From Paraburkholderia sp. SG-MS1 (lineage in GTDB: Bacteria > Pseudomonadota > Gammaproteobacteria > Burkholderiales > Burkholderiaceae), in NCBI RefSeq assembly GCF_012275575.1, contig NZ_NPIH01000230.1, positions 40,362 through 104,361 of the forward strand: a stretch of DNA of 64,000 nucleotides, written 5' to 3'. The position numbers and the translations under genes were made by a program. Below, piece after piece: positions 38,446-47,477 of the stretch. Below the pieces are notes generated by a model that saw nothing but the letters and a program-made list of their open reading frames with translations, was not told where the DNA came from and ran no database searches. The stretch's first letter is position 1; each line of letters begins with the position of its first letter.

Positions 38446-39156
38446 TCAATCGGCGGGAGGTAACTCGATTTTCTGGCGTTTTGCCGCAGCACGCAGGTGC
38501 CGATCCGCTGATTCTGCAGCGGCCCGATAATCGCCACGCTCGATCGCGTCGTACAGTTCACCATGTTCCTGACGCGCATAATCGCCAGCGTGACTTGCAG
38601 TGTTGGCCCACTGCGCGCGACGCACCGCGACCAGTTGGCCGCGCAGGAAATCGTGGAACGCGACGAAATACTCGTTCTTGGTGGCCGCCGCGATGGCGCG
38701 GTGAAACGCAACGTCGGCTGCCGAGGCGGCGTCTAGATCGTTTCGCTTCTTTTCCATCTCGCGAATCGCGTCGCTCATACGCTTCAGATCTTCCGCCGTG
38801 CGCCGCCGTGCTGCGGTCGTTGCGGCTTGGGTTTCGATCCACAATCGCATTTCAAACAGCTGGGCCAGATCCAGCTTCTGATTGCCGCCGCCAGGCAGTC
38901 GGAAAACGGTGCCGGACGGTGTCTGCGAAATGAACGACCCGGCCCCTCGCCGCGCCACCAGCACGCCATCCGATTTCAACTGGGCGATCGCTTCGCGCAC
39001 CACTGAGCGGCTCACGTTGAGCCGTTCAGACAATTGCTGCTCGGTGGGCAGACGTGACTCGGCGGGGAAATGACCTGCGTCGATTTCCGCGCGGAGTGCG
39101 CCCACCACACGTTGCACGAGCGAATCGGGGCGTTCCAGTTCAAGCATCGACAGCAT
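38446..39156 (-). CDS. GntR-family regulator, FadR (FCD) subgroup
   Basis: The 236-residue protein has a winged helix at about residues 12-75 (LPTEQQLSERLNVSRSVVRE, LVARRGAGSFIS). An FCD ligand domain follows at about 95-225, with DVAFHRAIAAATKN, HAGDYARQEHGELYDAI and ADRHL carrying the usual metal and carboxylate ligands. FCD regulators sense organic acids and repress. A near-perfect palindrome lies just upstream of its own start and a second before lhgO, so it probably controls itself and the operon that follows on the same strand. Confidence 0.92.
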   Translation of the reverse strand: MLSMLELERPDSLVQRVVGALRAEIDAGHFPAESRLPTEQQLSERLNVSRSVVREAIAQLKSDGVLVARRGAGSFISQTPSGTVFRLPGGGNQKLDLAQLFEMRLWIETQAATTAARRRTAEDLKRMSDAIREMEKKRNDLDAASAADVAFHRAIAAATKNEYFVAFHDFLRGQLVAVRRAQWANTASHAGDYARQEHGELYDAIERGDYRAAAESADRHLRAAAKRQKIELPPAD

Positions 39157-39170
39157 CTCGTTTAATCAGG

Positions 39171-39181
39171 TTGTCGGACAA
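39171..39181. promoter_or_regulatory. Putative GntR operator upstream of the GntR gene
   Basis: TTGTCGGACAA is a perfect 11-base palindrome with a one-base centre, 14 bases upstream of the regulator's start. It is preceded by AATCAGG, as in the lhgO-side copy at 38365. Confidence 0.65.
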
Positions 39182-39384
39182 TATCGCCATCTTTGAGGCA
39201 TGTCAAGCAGACGGGCGTGGGTTCGCCCGGAATCAACGGCTTCGGCGCCGCAAACGGCTACGTCATACACCGCCATCCCGGGGAATAAAACGCGTCCGAC
39301 GGCAGACTCGACACGACGTTGAACCCCGCGGTCGAAAGCATCCGTCCAAGCGGCACGCCCAATTGCTTCGCGCCTGACGCCGGC

Positions 39385-41700
39385 CTAACTGATCATCTTG
39401 TCCAGCGTGATGGGAAGATCCCGAATTCGCTTGCCCGTCGCATTGAAGACCGCGTTCGCGACAGCTGCGCCGACCCCCGTAATTCCGATCTCGCCAATAC
39501 CTCGCGCGCCCATCGGCGTATGTGGATCCGCCTCCTCGTTCCAGATGATGTCAATCTTTGGCACGTCAAGGTGAACCGGTATGTGATAGTCGGCAAGCGA
39601 TGGGTTCATCACGCGGCCAGTCCTCTCATCGAACTGGGTTTCCTCCATCAACGCCAGACCAAGGCCCATGATGATGCCGCCGCGAAACTGGCTGGCGGCG
39701 GTCTTGGCATTGATGATCCGACCGCAATCGAACGAGCCGAGGACCCGGCTCACACGAATTTCGCCAGTGACAGCGTTCACTCTGACCTCGCAGAAGAGCG
39801 CGCTATGGCTATGCATGGACCAGTGTTGCAGCTCGAAGGGCATCGGCGCCTCTGCCTCGACACTGACTTCCGTCAGCTTGGCACGGGCCAGTATGGCAGC
39901 ATAGGTCTCAAATCGGCTCTCATCTTCCAACGCGCAAAGTCCGCCGTCGCGACCGCCCACCTCGTCCGATAACAGGCCAGACAGCGGCGAGCTATTGCCG
40001 GCGAACTGAAGCATTTTCCTCACGAGCTTGTGATGCGCGGCAATCACGGCAGCGCCAACCGCGGCCGTCTGCTGCGAACCGCCCGCGAGCACCATGCCCG
40101 GCAGAGTGGAGTCGGCGTATTCAAAGTCGACGTCGTCCATGCTCAGCCCGAGGCGCTCGGCAATGACCTGGGTCTGAGCAGTCGATGTGCCCATCCCCAT
40201 TTCGTGCGCAGCGACGCTAACCGTGGCGCGGCCTCTGTCGGTCAGGGTGATCCTCGCCGCGCCGCCAGGCATCCGGTAGTAAGGATACGTGCCTGTGGCA
40301 CAACCTATACCGACCAGCCAGTCGCCATCGCGCCGTGCACCCGGCTCGCCACGCGCAACCCAACCAAATCGCTCGCGGCCGACCTTCCAGGCGTCGACGA
40401 TACCGCGCTGCGAGAATGGCAACCCCGTTGTTGGATCCTTGTCGGGTTCGTTGGCAATGCGCAGTTCGATGGGGTCGATGCCCATGGCATGGGCGAGCTC
40501 ATCAATGCCGCACTCCAGTCCGAATGTGCCGACGGCTTCACCGGGCGCGCGCATGAAAGTGTTGGCCGTCATATTCATTTTGACGGTTTCGACGTCGAGC
40601 AGAAAGCTGCGGGAAGCGTAGGCGCTCCTCGCCGGCAGAATGAACGGCTCCGGCATGTTGTTGTGCGCCGTCATCGCGACCGTGCCTGTGTGAATCAAAG
40701 CGTCCAGCGTGCCATCGTCCTGCGCACCGAGTGCCACACGCTGTTCGGTGAGCGTGCGGCCGCCGACAATGCGGTACACACCTTCCCGGGACAGCATGAT
40801 CCGCACGGGACGTTGCGCCAGCTTTGCTGCCGCAGCCGCCAGCAGCTGGTGCTGCCACACCGTTTTCGAACCGAAGCCGCCGCCGACATACGGAGACGTG
40901 ACGCGCACATTTTTCTCATCGATGCCGAACATGTAAGCGATAGTCCATGCTTCGTGGGCGACCGCCTGCACCGTGTCGTGGATCCGCAGCGTATCGCCGT
41001 CCCAGGCGAGCGTCGCCGCATGCAGTTCGATAGCATTGTGGTTCTGGCGAGGCGTCGTGTAACGCACGTCGATCTTGTGGGGTGCCGCAGCTAGCATGGC
41101 TTGCGCGTCGTTGATCTCGAGCTTCAGCGGCTCGCCCATGAAAACACCTGGCTCCGAACCTTTCGCTTTGGCTGCATCGAGCGAGGTTACCGCGTCGCTG
41201 CTCCGCTCATACGTGACGTAAATCAGGGACTGGGCGTGGTCCGCCTGCTCCTGGGTTTCGGCCAGCACCAGCGCGACCGGCTGGCCGTTCCAGTGGACCT
41301 GGTCGTCCTGCATGACCGGCAGATTGTCGCCGCCCACGGCTTTGGCCTGGGTCATGAAAGCCGGCATGGGTTTGAGACGCGGCGCGTTGCGGTAGGTCAT
41401 CACCAGCGCAACACCTGGCGCGGACTCGGCCGCGGCGGTGTCCATGTCGACGATTCGCCCTCGGGGAATGGACGAATATTTGAGCGCCGCGTAGGTCATT
41501 CCGTCCTTCGGGAACTCCGCAGCGAAGGTGGCCCTACCAGAAACCTTCAACGGCCCATCGATCCGGCTGACCGGCGCGCCAATCAGGCCATGCTTGTGCC
41601 TGATCAGCGGATCGGGCTCGCCGCCGGGGATAAAGCTGTCGGGGGCGAGGGCTATGGCCTTTTTCATCACCGCCTGCATGGTGTCCTTGAGGATAGACAT
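39385..41700 (-). CDS. Molybdenum aldehyde oxidoreductase, large (molybdopterin-binding) subunit
   Basis: The 771-residue protein carries the xanthine oxidase-family fold: VSRIDGPLKVSGRATFAAEF near residue 40, YVGGGFGSKTVWQH near residue 270, AHEMGMGTSTAQTQVIAERL, and GARGIGEIGITGVGAAVANA near the end with the catalytic-type glutamate. It oxidises aldehydes or heterocycles by hydroxylation. Its start overlaps the FAD-subunit stop (TGATG). Length and subunit layout resemble the Escherichia coli PaoABC aldehyde oxidoreductase. No signal peptide is evident on any of the three subunits, so a cytoplasmic enzyme is likely. Confidence 0.9.
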   Translation of the reverse strand: MSILKDTMQAVMKKAIALAPDSFIPGGEPDPLIRHKHGLIGAPVSRIDGPLKVSGRATFAAEFPKDGMTYAALKYSSIPRGRIVDMDTAAAESAPGVALVMTYRNAPRLKPMPAFMTQAKAVGGDNLPVMQDDQVHWNGQPVALVLAETQEQADHAQSLIYVTYERSSDAVTSLDAAKAKGSEPGVFMGEPLKLEINDAQAMLAAAPHKIDVRYTTPRQNHNAIELHAATLAWDGDTLRIHDTVQAVAHEAWTIAYMFGIDEKNVRVTSPYVGGGFGSKTVWQHQLLAAAAAKLAQRPVRIMLSREGVYRIVGGRTLTEQRVALGAQDDGTLDALIHTGTVAMTAHNNMPEPFILPARSAYASRSFLLDVETVKMNMTANTFMRAPGEAVGTFGLECGIDELAHAMGIDPIELRIANEPDKDPTTGLPFSQRGIVDAWKVGRERFGWVARGEPGARRDGDWLVGIGCATGTYPYYRMPGGAARITLTDRGRATVSVAAHEMGMGTSTAQTQVIAERLGLSMDDVDFEYADSTLPGMVLAGGSQQTAAVGAAVIAAHHKLVRKMLQFAGNSSPLSGLLSDEVGGRDGGLCALEDESRFETYAAILARAKLTEVSVEAEAPMPFELQHWSMHSHSALFCEVRVNAVTGEIRVSRVLGSFDCGRIINAKTAASQFRGGIIMGLGLALMEETQFDERTGRVMNPSLADYHIPVHLDVPKIDIIWNEEADPHTPMGARGIGEIGITGVGAAVANAVFNATGKRIRDLPITLDKMIS

Positions 41701-42686
41701 CAGCGTGTCTCCTGAAAAGCAGTCAACTTCATCAGCGTGTCCGTGATCAGACGCTGGCCCAGCTCGATCTTGAAGGCGTTGTCGCGAAGGCTTCGAGCGG
41801 CGGCGAACTCCGCCTGCGCCGCCGCTCGGAACGCCGCCTCAGTCGCCGGACCGCCCTTCAGGGCAGCCGCGGCCGCGTTGGCACGCCACGGTTTGTGCGC
41901 GACGCCGCCCAAGGCGATCCGCACCTCCCTCACGATACCGCCCTGCACTTCCAGAGCCGCGGCAACCGAGATCAGCGCAAAGGCGTAGGAAGCGCGGTCG
42001 CGTACCTTGCGATAGACGGAACGGCCCGCGATGCCGGCCGGCACGGTCACGGCGGTGATTAGTTCACCCGCCTCCAGCACCGTTTCGACGTGCGGCGTTT
42101 CCCCGGGCAGCACGTGAAAATCGACCAATGGAATGTCGCGGGCGCCGTTGCGGCCTTCCACTGTCACCACCGCATTCAGCGCGGCCAGCGCCACGGCCAT
42201 ATCCGACGGGTGGGTGGCAACGCAGGCAGTCGAGGCGCCGAAGATCGCGTGCATGCGGTTGAAGCCCTCGATGGCGTCGCAGCCCGTCCCGGGTTCGCGC
42301 TTGTTGCAATGCGCGGCGTCGTCGTAGAAGTAAGCGCAGCGCGTGCGCTGCAGCAGGTTGCCGCCCACCGTCGCCATGTTGCGGATCTGGGCCGACGCCC
42401 CTGCCAGAATGGCCTGTGACAACATCGGATAGCGCTCACGCACGCGGCGGTCGGCCGCCACGGCGGTGTTCCTGACGCCGGCGCCGATCCGCAGGCCGCC
42501 GTCGCCGGTCTCTTCTATCGCGCACGAGAGGGCTGTCACGTCGACGAGCACCGTCGGATGCTCGATGGTTTCGCGCATCAGGTCGACGAGGTTGGTGCCC
42601 CCTCCCAGGTATTTGGCGCCCGACCGGGCGCCAAGCGTCAACGCCGTCTGCGGGTCGGACGCGCGTTCATAGGTAAAGGGGTTCAT
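41700..42686 (-). CDS. Molybdenum aldehyde oxidoreductase, FAD subunit
   Basis: The 328-residue protein starts at ATG 42686 (MNPFTYERA). It has the FAD motifs AKYLGGGTNLVDLMRETIEH and ATVGGNLLQRTRCAYFYDD, the latter with cysteine ligands as in PaoB-like subunits that hold an extra iron-sulfur cluster (CAYFYDD, HCNKREPGTGC). It overlaps the iron-sulfur gene by one base (TAATG) and the large-subunit gene at its stop, so the three are translationally coupled. Confidence 0.92.
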   Translation of the reverse strand: MNPFTYERASDPQTALTLGARSGAKYLGGGTNLVDLMRETIEHPTVLVDVTALSCAIEETGDGGLRIGAGVRNTAVAADRRVRERYPMLSQAILAGASAQIRNMATVGGNLLQRTRCAYFYDDAAHCNKREPGTGCDAIEGFNRMHAIFGASTACVATHPSDMAVALAALNAVVTVEGRNGARDIPLVDFHVLPGETPHVETVLEAGELITAVTVPAGIAGRSVYRKVRDRASYAFALISVAAALEVQGGIVREVRIALGGVAHKPWRANAAAAALKGGPATEAAFRAAAQAEFAAARSLRDNAFKIELGQRLITDTLMKLTAFQETR

Positions 42687-43216
42687 TACGCGGCCTCGCG
42701 CTTGCTGGACCCGGCCTTGCCGGTGCCGAAGGTGTCTTGGATCGCGTCGACGATGCCGTTGTAGGCGCCGCAGCGGCAAAGGTTGCCACTCATCCGCTCG
42801 CGCAACTCGCTATCAGTCAGTTCAAAGCCCTCGGCGGCCACGTCCTCGCTCACATAGCTCGGCACACCACAATTCAACTCTTGCGCCATGCCGACAGCTG
42901 AGCAGATCTGGCCCGGCGTACAGTAGCCGCACTGGAAGCCGTCGTGTTCGACGAAGGCCGCCTGCAGCGGATGAAGCTCGCCGGGCGAACCAAGCCCTTC
43001 GATGGTGGTGATCTCGCAATCCTGATACTGCGCGGCAAGCGCGAGGCAACTATTGATACGTATTCCGTTGACCAGCACCGTGCAGGCGCCACATGCCCCT
43101 TGATTACAGCCTTTTTTGGCACCGAACAGGTGACGCTTCTCGCGCAGTAGATCGAGCAGCGACGTCCTTGGGTCAAAGTCCAGTTCGACTTCGTTGCCGT
43201 TAATAACGAAATGCAT
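42686..43216 (-). CDS. Molybdenum aldehyde oxidoreductase, 2Fe-2S subunit
   Basis: The 176-residue protein starts at ATG 43216 behind GGGGAGTGCGATC. It has a plant-type 2Fe-2S site (KKGCNQGACGACTVLVNG) and a second cluster domain (FQCGYCTPGQICSA and MSGNLCRCGAY). It passes electrons from the molybdenum centre to FAD. A PaoA-like signal peptide is missing; the N-terminus begins directly with the ferredoxin fold (MHFVINGNEVELDFDP). Confidence 0.93.
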   Translation of the reverse strand: MHFVINGNEVELDFDPRTSLLDLLREKRHLFGAKKGCNQGACGACTVLVNGIRINSCLALAAQYQDCEITTIEGLGSPGELHPLQAAFVEHDGFQCGYCTPGQICSAVGMAQELNCGVPSYVSEDVAAEGFELTDSELRERMSGNLCRCGAYNGIVDAIQDTFGTGKAGSSKREAA

Positions 43217-43986
43217 GATCGCACTCCCCATTAGATTGGGCTACCGCAAATGCCGCCGTTTCTGTAGCCGATAAATTGCCATGCTGCGACAGATTGGCAA
43301 GATTGCAAGTGTTTCAACTTGAGCCAGCTGTAAAAATCGGAAGCAAGAAAGTCTCTCCTGCCGTGGCGTCCGGATTTAAGGCAATTCGGTGACTGGCTTG
43401 CGAGGAACCGCATCTGTTGCCGCCCGAATGCCGGCCGATTTGCGATATTCCGAGGAGCAAGGGTCGAAGAGGGATAGTGCGCTCTTTCGTGAGGAGGTGG
43501 CAAGGGAAATGCCTGCACCAAATCGACGTTCAGCACCGTCCTGTGAAAGCACAGGCTTACTATTTCCTCTCGATCCCTTGCTTATCTGACAAGCAGCCGG
43601 GAGATACCGGGCAATTGGGCTTGACGCTGATGTTGCGCGAAGCGCTTCCGCGGTCACCGGCCATTGCCGCGCTCGTGGCTAATGCTTGCGACCTGATTAG
43701 ACACGATCGGCAATCGGACTCACGAGGAGCGTTTCGATGCCGATGCCGACTGGCGTGGCACCTGTGTCCCGCTGGCAAGCGCGCGATTCTCTACTTGGAG
43801 TGACGCGGACGGTGAAGGCCATAAGCATCGCAGGGGTTGAGGCCAGAGGGGCCCTCTCGCCACCCACGATGTTGGATATTCGCCGGATCCACAAAAATGC
43901 CCTCGGCCGAATCAGGGAGATTCGCCTCAGCGTAAAAAAATGGTTTCAACAGGTTCGGCCGGATGTGTTCACGGAATCGACCGATC
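43217..43986. other. 770-base region without a clear gene
   Basis: No frame has convincing family motifs. A rightward frame at about 43580-43720 reads LGLTLMLREALPRSPAIAAL and then VANACDLIRHDRQ, which resembles the last strand and helix of a LysR regulator, so a decayed LysR gene is possible. The promoter of the aldehyde oxidoreductase must lie at the left end. Confidence 0.35.
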
Positions 43987-45051
43987 CTAGAAGCGGTGTC
44001 GCACGCCTAACATGGCTCCCGTCTGGAATGCCCCTTCCGTCACGGTGTTGTAGCCCGCGAGGCCCAGGCTGCTATTCGCATGGTTCGCAACCACACCTAG
44101 TTGAACATAGATGTCCGTACGCTTGGAGAGCAGGTAGCTGCCAAGGAAAGACACCAGTAGCGGATTTCCATGACCTGTATTGCGGTCGGCTTCATAGAAA
44201 ACGTCCCAGTTGAGCGACAGGAATGGCGTCGCATCATAACGCGCCGCCACCCAATAGAGCGCTTCCGACGTATTCTTCGCTGCCCGCTGCGTATAGAGAC
44301 GATAGGCGGCGATGAGTTGAACCGGTTGGAAATCGTATGTGAACGCCACGCCGTAACGCGAGGTTCTGGTATTTCTCGCTGCGACCGTATTGCCGTTCTG
44401 TACGTCGTACAGCAAACCGATATTCGCCGCCCGGTAATCGTAGGTCAGAAGCAAGCTTTCTTCCTTGCCGATCTTGTAATCGCCGGCGACTGGCCCGGCG
44501 CCCGTGACCGAGTCGTACCCGAAGCTATACAGATTCTTGATCCGCAACGTGCCGCCGCCAATGCCAAACTTCTTCACGTAGGTAACGGAGTTATCGGCAC
44601 GGCTCGTCATTGCCGAATCCAGCAGAATTGCCGACCAGGTAGCGGGGCCAACCGCGTCGTACAGCACGCCGAAGTCGTAAATCGCCGTGGTTTGCCGGCC
44701 GAGTGTCAACGTACCGTATTTCGAGGATGACAGGCCGACATATGCGGAGCGGCCAAACAGGCGGCCCGAATTATTCATCGTGCCGTTCATTGCATTGAAA
44801 CCGTTTTCGAGCCGTGCCACCGCTGCCAGACCCCCGCCCAGATCCTCATTGATACGAAGGCCCCAACGAGACGTCTGCGCGCCACCTGATTGCGCCGCGA
44901 ACGTCGATGCGCCGCCGCCCGTACTCGTGAGATTGTGATTCGTCCATTGCACGCCGGCGTCCACGATGCCATACAGCGTTACACTGGTCTGCGCCATCGC
45001 AGCGGTACATGCAAAGGATGCAAGCGAAAGAGTAATTAGTGTCTTATTCAT
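43987..45051 (-). CDS. Gram-negative porin, paralogue of the one at 61494
   Basis: The 354-residue porin has a signal peptide ending AMA and the mature start QTSVTLYGIVDAGVQWTNHN. It ends LGVRHRF. It shares long stretches with the porin at 61494-62561, such as GGAQTSRWGLRI, LYSFGYDSVTG and FLSLN/FLNIS equivalents, at the same positions. It lies 81 bases after an AAHS transporter gene on the same strand. The same porin plus transporter pair recurs at 61.5-64 kb. Confidence 0.93.
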   Translation of the reverse strand: MNKTLITLSLASFACTAAMAQTSVTLYGIVDAGVQWTNHNLTSTGGGASTFAAQSGGAQTSRWGLRINEDLGGGLAAVARLENGFNAMNGTMNNSGRLFGRSAYVGLSSSKYGTLTLGRQTTAIYDFGVLYDAVGPATWSAILLDSAMTSRADNSVTYVKKFGIGGGTLRIKNLYSFGYDSVTGAGPVAGDYKIGKEESLLLTYDYRAANIGLLYDVQNGNTVAARNTRTSRYGVAFTYDFQPVQLIAAYRLYTQRAAKNTSEALYWVAARYDATPFLSLNWDVFYEADRNTGHGNPLLVSFLGSYLLSKRTDIYVQLGVVANHANSSLGLAGYNTVTEGAFQTGAMLGVRHRF

Positions 45052-45132
45052 TGTCAGTCTCCAATATTGCCTTTATTAGAAAAACGTGAAAGTGCTGCGC
45101 CTCAACTGCAACACTTCTTTGAACACTCCCCC

Positions 45133-46542
45133 TTAGTGTCCAGGCGCCGCGTCATCCAGCGACCTCTGCCGACTGTCACCCTTGATAACGAACAGCAGGA
45201 TGATTGCTGCAACCAGCAATGGCATCGAGAAGTAGTAGATGATCTGATGGATTTCCGTGCCCAGCGTGAGCAACCAGCCGAGAACGAGTGGTCCTGTAAT
45301 TGATCCACAACGGGCGCCTGCGAGGATCAGTGCTGCCGATAGAGCGCGAATCCGCGTGTCGTACAACTCGTTACTCAGCGTAAAGAAGACCGGCATCACG
45401 GCACCCGAGAAGAACGAGTAGCCGATGTCAAAGCCCAGAATGACCGGGACGGGTGCCCGATATTCGAACGACAGGCCAAAACCCACGAAGCACATCGCGC
45501 TCAGCGCCGAGAACAACAGGATGGCCCAATTACGCGGCATCTTGTCCTGAAGCCACATGCCGAGGATCTGACCGATCGGCGTTGCGACCAACACGATCAG
45601 CGTGAATCTGAAACTCGTGGTCAGAGTGAAACCTTGCTTGACGAAAATCGACGGTAGCCAGTGTCCAACGCCAGTGACCTGGACGTTGTTGGCAAGCTGG
45701 AAGAACGCCAGCGCCGCAATGGTGACTGCAGAAAGACGCAGTAGCGAAAACCGCTTGCGCCAGGTTAATTTCCCGGCCTTGGCCTTGCTTTCGCTCGACG
45801 GCGGCACGAGTTCGATATTGCGATAACCTGATTTATCGGCGAGTTGGCGGACGATCTTCCCGGCCTCTTCCGTGCGACCTTGCGAGAGCAGGAAACGCAC
45901 CGATTCCGGGATATAGCGACGAACATAGACGATCATCAATGCCGGCAGAACGCCGACCCACAGAAGTGCACGCCAGCCAAATGTCGGAATGATCAGCGTT
46001 GCAACGATCGCACACACCGTCCAACCGGATGCATAGGCAATCGATCCCGCACCAACAAAAATATGGCGGAGCCGCCTCGGTGCCATCTCCGACAGCAGCG
46101 CGAATGCAGCCGGAAATTCGGCTGCCATGCCAAGACCTGCAACGAAGCGGGCACACAGCAGCGTGTTATACGTTGGAGCAAGCGCGGCCAGCAAGGTGCC
46201 GAACGCGTAGAAAAAAATGGCCCATTGCAAAATCGGTTTGCGGCCGATCTTGTCTGCCCACGGGGCGACCAGCAGTGCCCCGCAAAACAGTCCTAAATTC
46301 TGTACCGAGCCAAGCGCGCCCGCCTGCAAATGGTTAATCGCAAATTCCCTGGAAAGTAGCGGAAGCGCGAATGAAATAGTTTGATTTTCGAAACCGTCGA
46401 GAACCTGCGCGACCATACAACCGACGAGTAAAATCCAAAGCCCGGGATTCATCGGCGATTCGTCGATGAACTCGATGTAGGTCATACGCCTCACCCCGAT
46501 CGAAGGTGAAACGCTGCCTTTCTCGACCGATATACTTTCCAT
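45133..46542 (-). CDS. MFS transporter, aromatic acid:H+ symporter (AAHS) type
   Basis: The 469-residue, 12-helix protein starts at ATG 46542 behind AACAGGAGACATAG. It shows AAHS-type features: AQVLDGFENQTISFALP in helix 1, APWADKIGRKPILQWAIFFY in loop 2-3, and ARFVAGLGMAAEFPAAFALL. The family's DGxD motif in helix 1 is DGFE here (residues 49-52), unlike DGFD in the paralogue at 62636. Expected substrates are aromatic or related acids. It is followed by the porin, suggesting one uptake unit. Confidence 0.9.
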   Translation of the reverse strand: MESISVEKGSVSPSIGVRRMTYIEFIDESPMNPGLWILLVGCMVAQVLDGFENQTISFALPLLSREFAINHLQAGALGSVQNLGLFCGALLVAPWADKIGRKPILQWAIFFYAFGTLLAALAPTYNTLLCARFVAGLGMAAEFPAAFALLSEMAPRRLRHIFVGAGSIAYASGWTVCAIVATLIIPTFGWRALLWVGVLPALMIVYVRRYIPESVRFLLSQGRTEEAGKIVRQLADKSGYRNIELVPPSSESKAKAGKLTWRKRFSLLRLSAVTIAALAFFQLANNVQVTGVGHWLPSIFVKQGFTLTTSFRFTLIVLVATPIGQILGMWLQDKMPRNWAILLFSALSAMCFVGFGLSFEYRAPVPVILGFDIGYSFFSGAVMPVFFTLSNELYDTRIRALSAALILAGARCGSITGPLVLGWLLTLGTEIHQIIYYFSMPLLVAAIILLFVIKGDSRQRSLDDAAPGH

Positions 46543-47126
46543 CTATGTCTCCTGTTTGTCTTTATTTGGTTTCCGATGGTGGCTTGGAGCGAAGCGGACT
46601 ATTACCTGACGACTCAACACCACTTTTCTGCGACATTGCTCCTCGCTTTCAGACGCGATATAACAAGCGACTGAACGCGAAATTTGGGCATTTGTACCGT
46701 TGACTGCACGCCAACACCTGTCAGGAATGGCGCCAAGCGTTGTTGCGAAACAGGAGTGGTAACCGCAATACCCAGCTTAGGCAGCAGGCCGCCCCATTGC
46801 CGGGCTCACCACCGCCTACTCGCAGGCGATTCGGACGAGATTCATCAGCAACACCGCATATTGGATAGACTGCGTGATGGGTACTTGCCGCATGCGAGCG
46901 CAGACTGGACCATCAGGCTGCTGCTATCTGACGTAGTCCCCAGTCGGTTAATGATCCGGACGGGTTCAGCAGGCGTCGCACTGATCGTTGTGCGATAGGC
47001 GTTTTCCATGTGCGGAACCCTTTGTTTGAAAGACTTTTTTATTGACCGATCTGGGCGAGCCGGGCCAGCAACTCATTTGGCGTACCACAAGCCACAGAAC
47101 TTCGAATCTGCTTCCAGCGACCCGGA
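46543..47126. other. 584-base region with an unassigned reading-frame remnant
   Basis: On the minus strand, 46614-46798 reads RQWGGLLPKLGIAVTTPVSQ and QRLAPFLTGVGVQSTVQ before stopping. Composition looks protein-like, but no start or family was recognised. The rest shows no gene. It lies between the AAHS transporter start and a hydrolase fragment, so it probably records a deletion. Confidence 0.35.
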
Positions 47127-47477
47127 TTAAGCCGATTGATAAGCGGCAGTGAACGAGCGTTCCGTCGTCTTGTCTGCGATAGGCTCCAGTGACCCAGCCA
47201 TGTCGATCGCCGCAATCATCAGATCCCAAAACGCGGCTGCGTCCATTGGGGACTGCGACTGCGTACCGGAGAGCAACAGCGAATGCAGACGACTATGGTG
47301 TCGCAGACCGTGCGACTGTCCAATCCTCCCGCCGGTCGACCAGCCAACGAAATGAATGCGCTCGATTCGGGTTTCGTCGAGCAACTCGACGACGTCATAC
47401 GCCAACATGTCGATCGTATAAGGCGCCCGAGGCGCGGAACTGCCACCATGTCTGCGCGGATCCGTGCGCAGGACGCG
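47127..47477 (-). pseudogene. Fragment of an alpha/beta hydrolase (enol-lactonase-like)
   Basis: The frame opens immediately after the stop codon of the FAH gene with RVLRTDPRRHGGSSAPRAPY and TIDMLAYDVVELLDE, then HFVGWSTGGRIGQSHGLR. This aligns with RVLRTDLRGHGGS and HFVGLSIGGAIGQSLALR of the intact hydrolase at 51999-52805. The first 50 or so residues and the acid and histidine of the triad are absent, although the nucleophile serine motif remains. The gene was truncated at both ends. Confidence 0.75.

Noticed and set aside
39266..39384. Possible coding remnant left of the aldehyde oxidoreductase (leftward frame with KQLGVPLGRMLSTAGFN)
   Set aside because: It is short, has no family match I recognise, and is not supported by a start or neighbour. 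Not listed as a gene.
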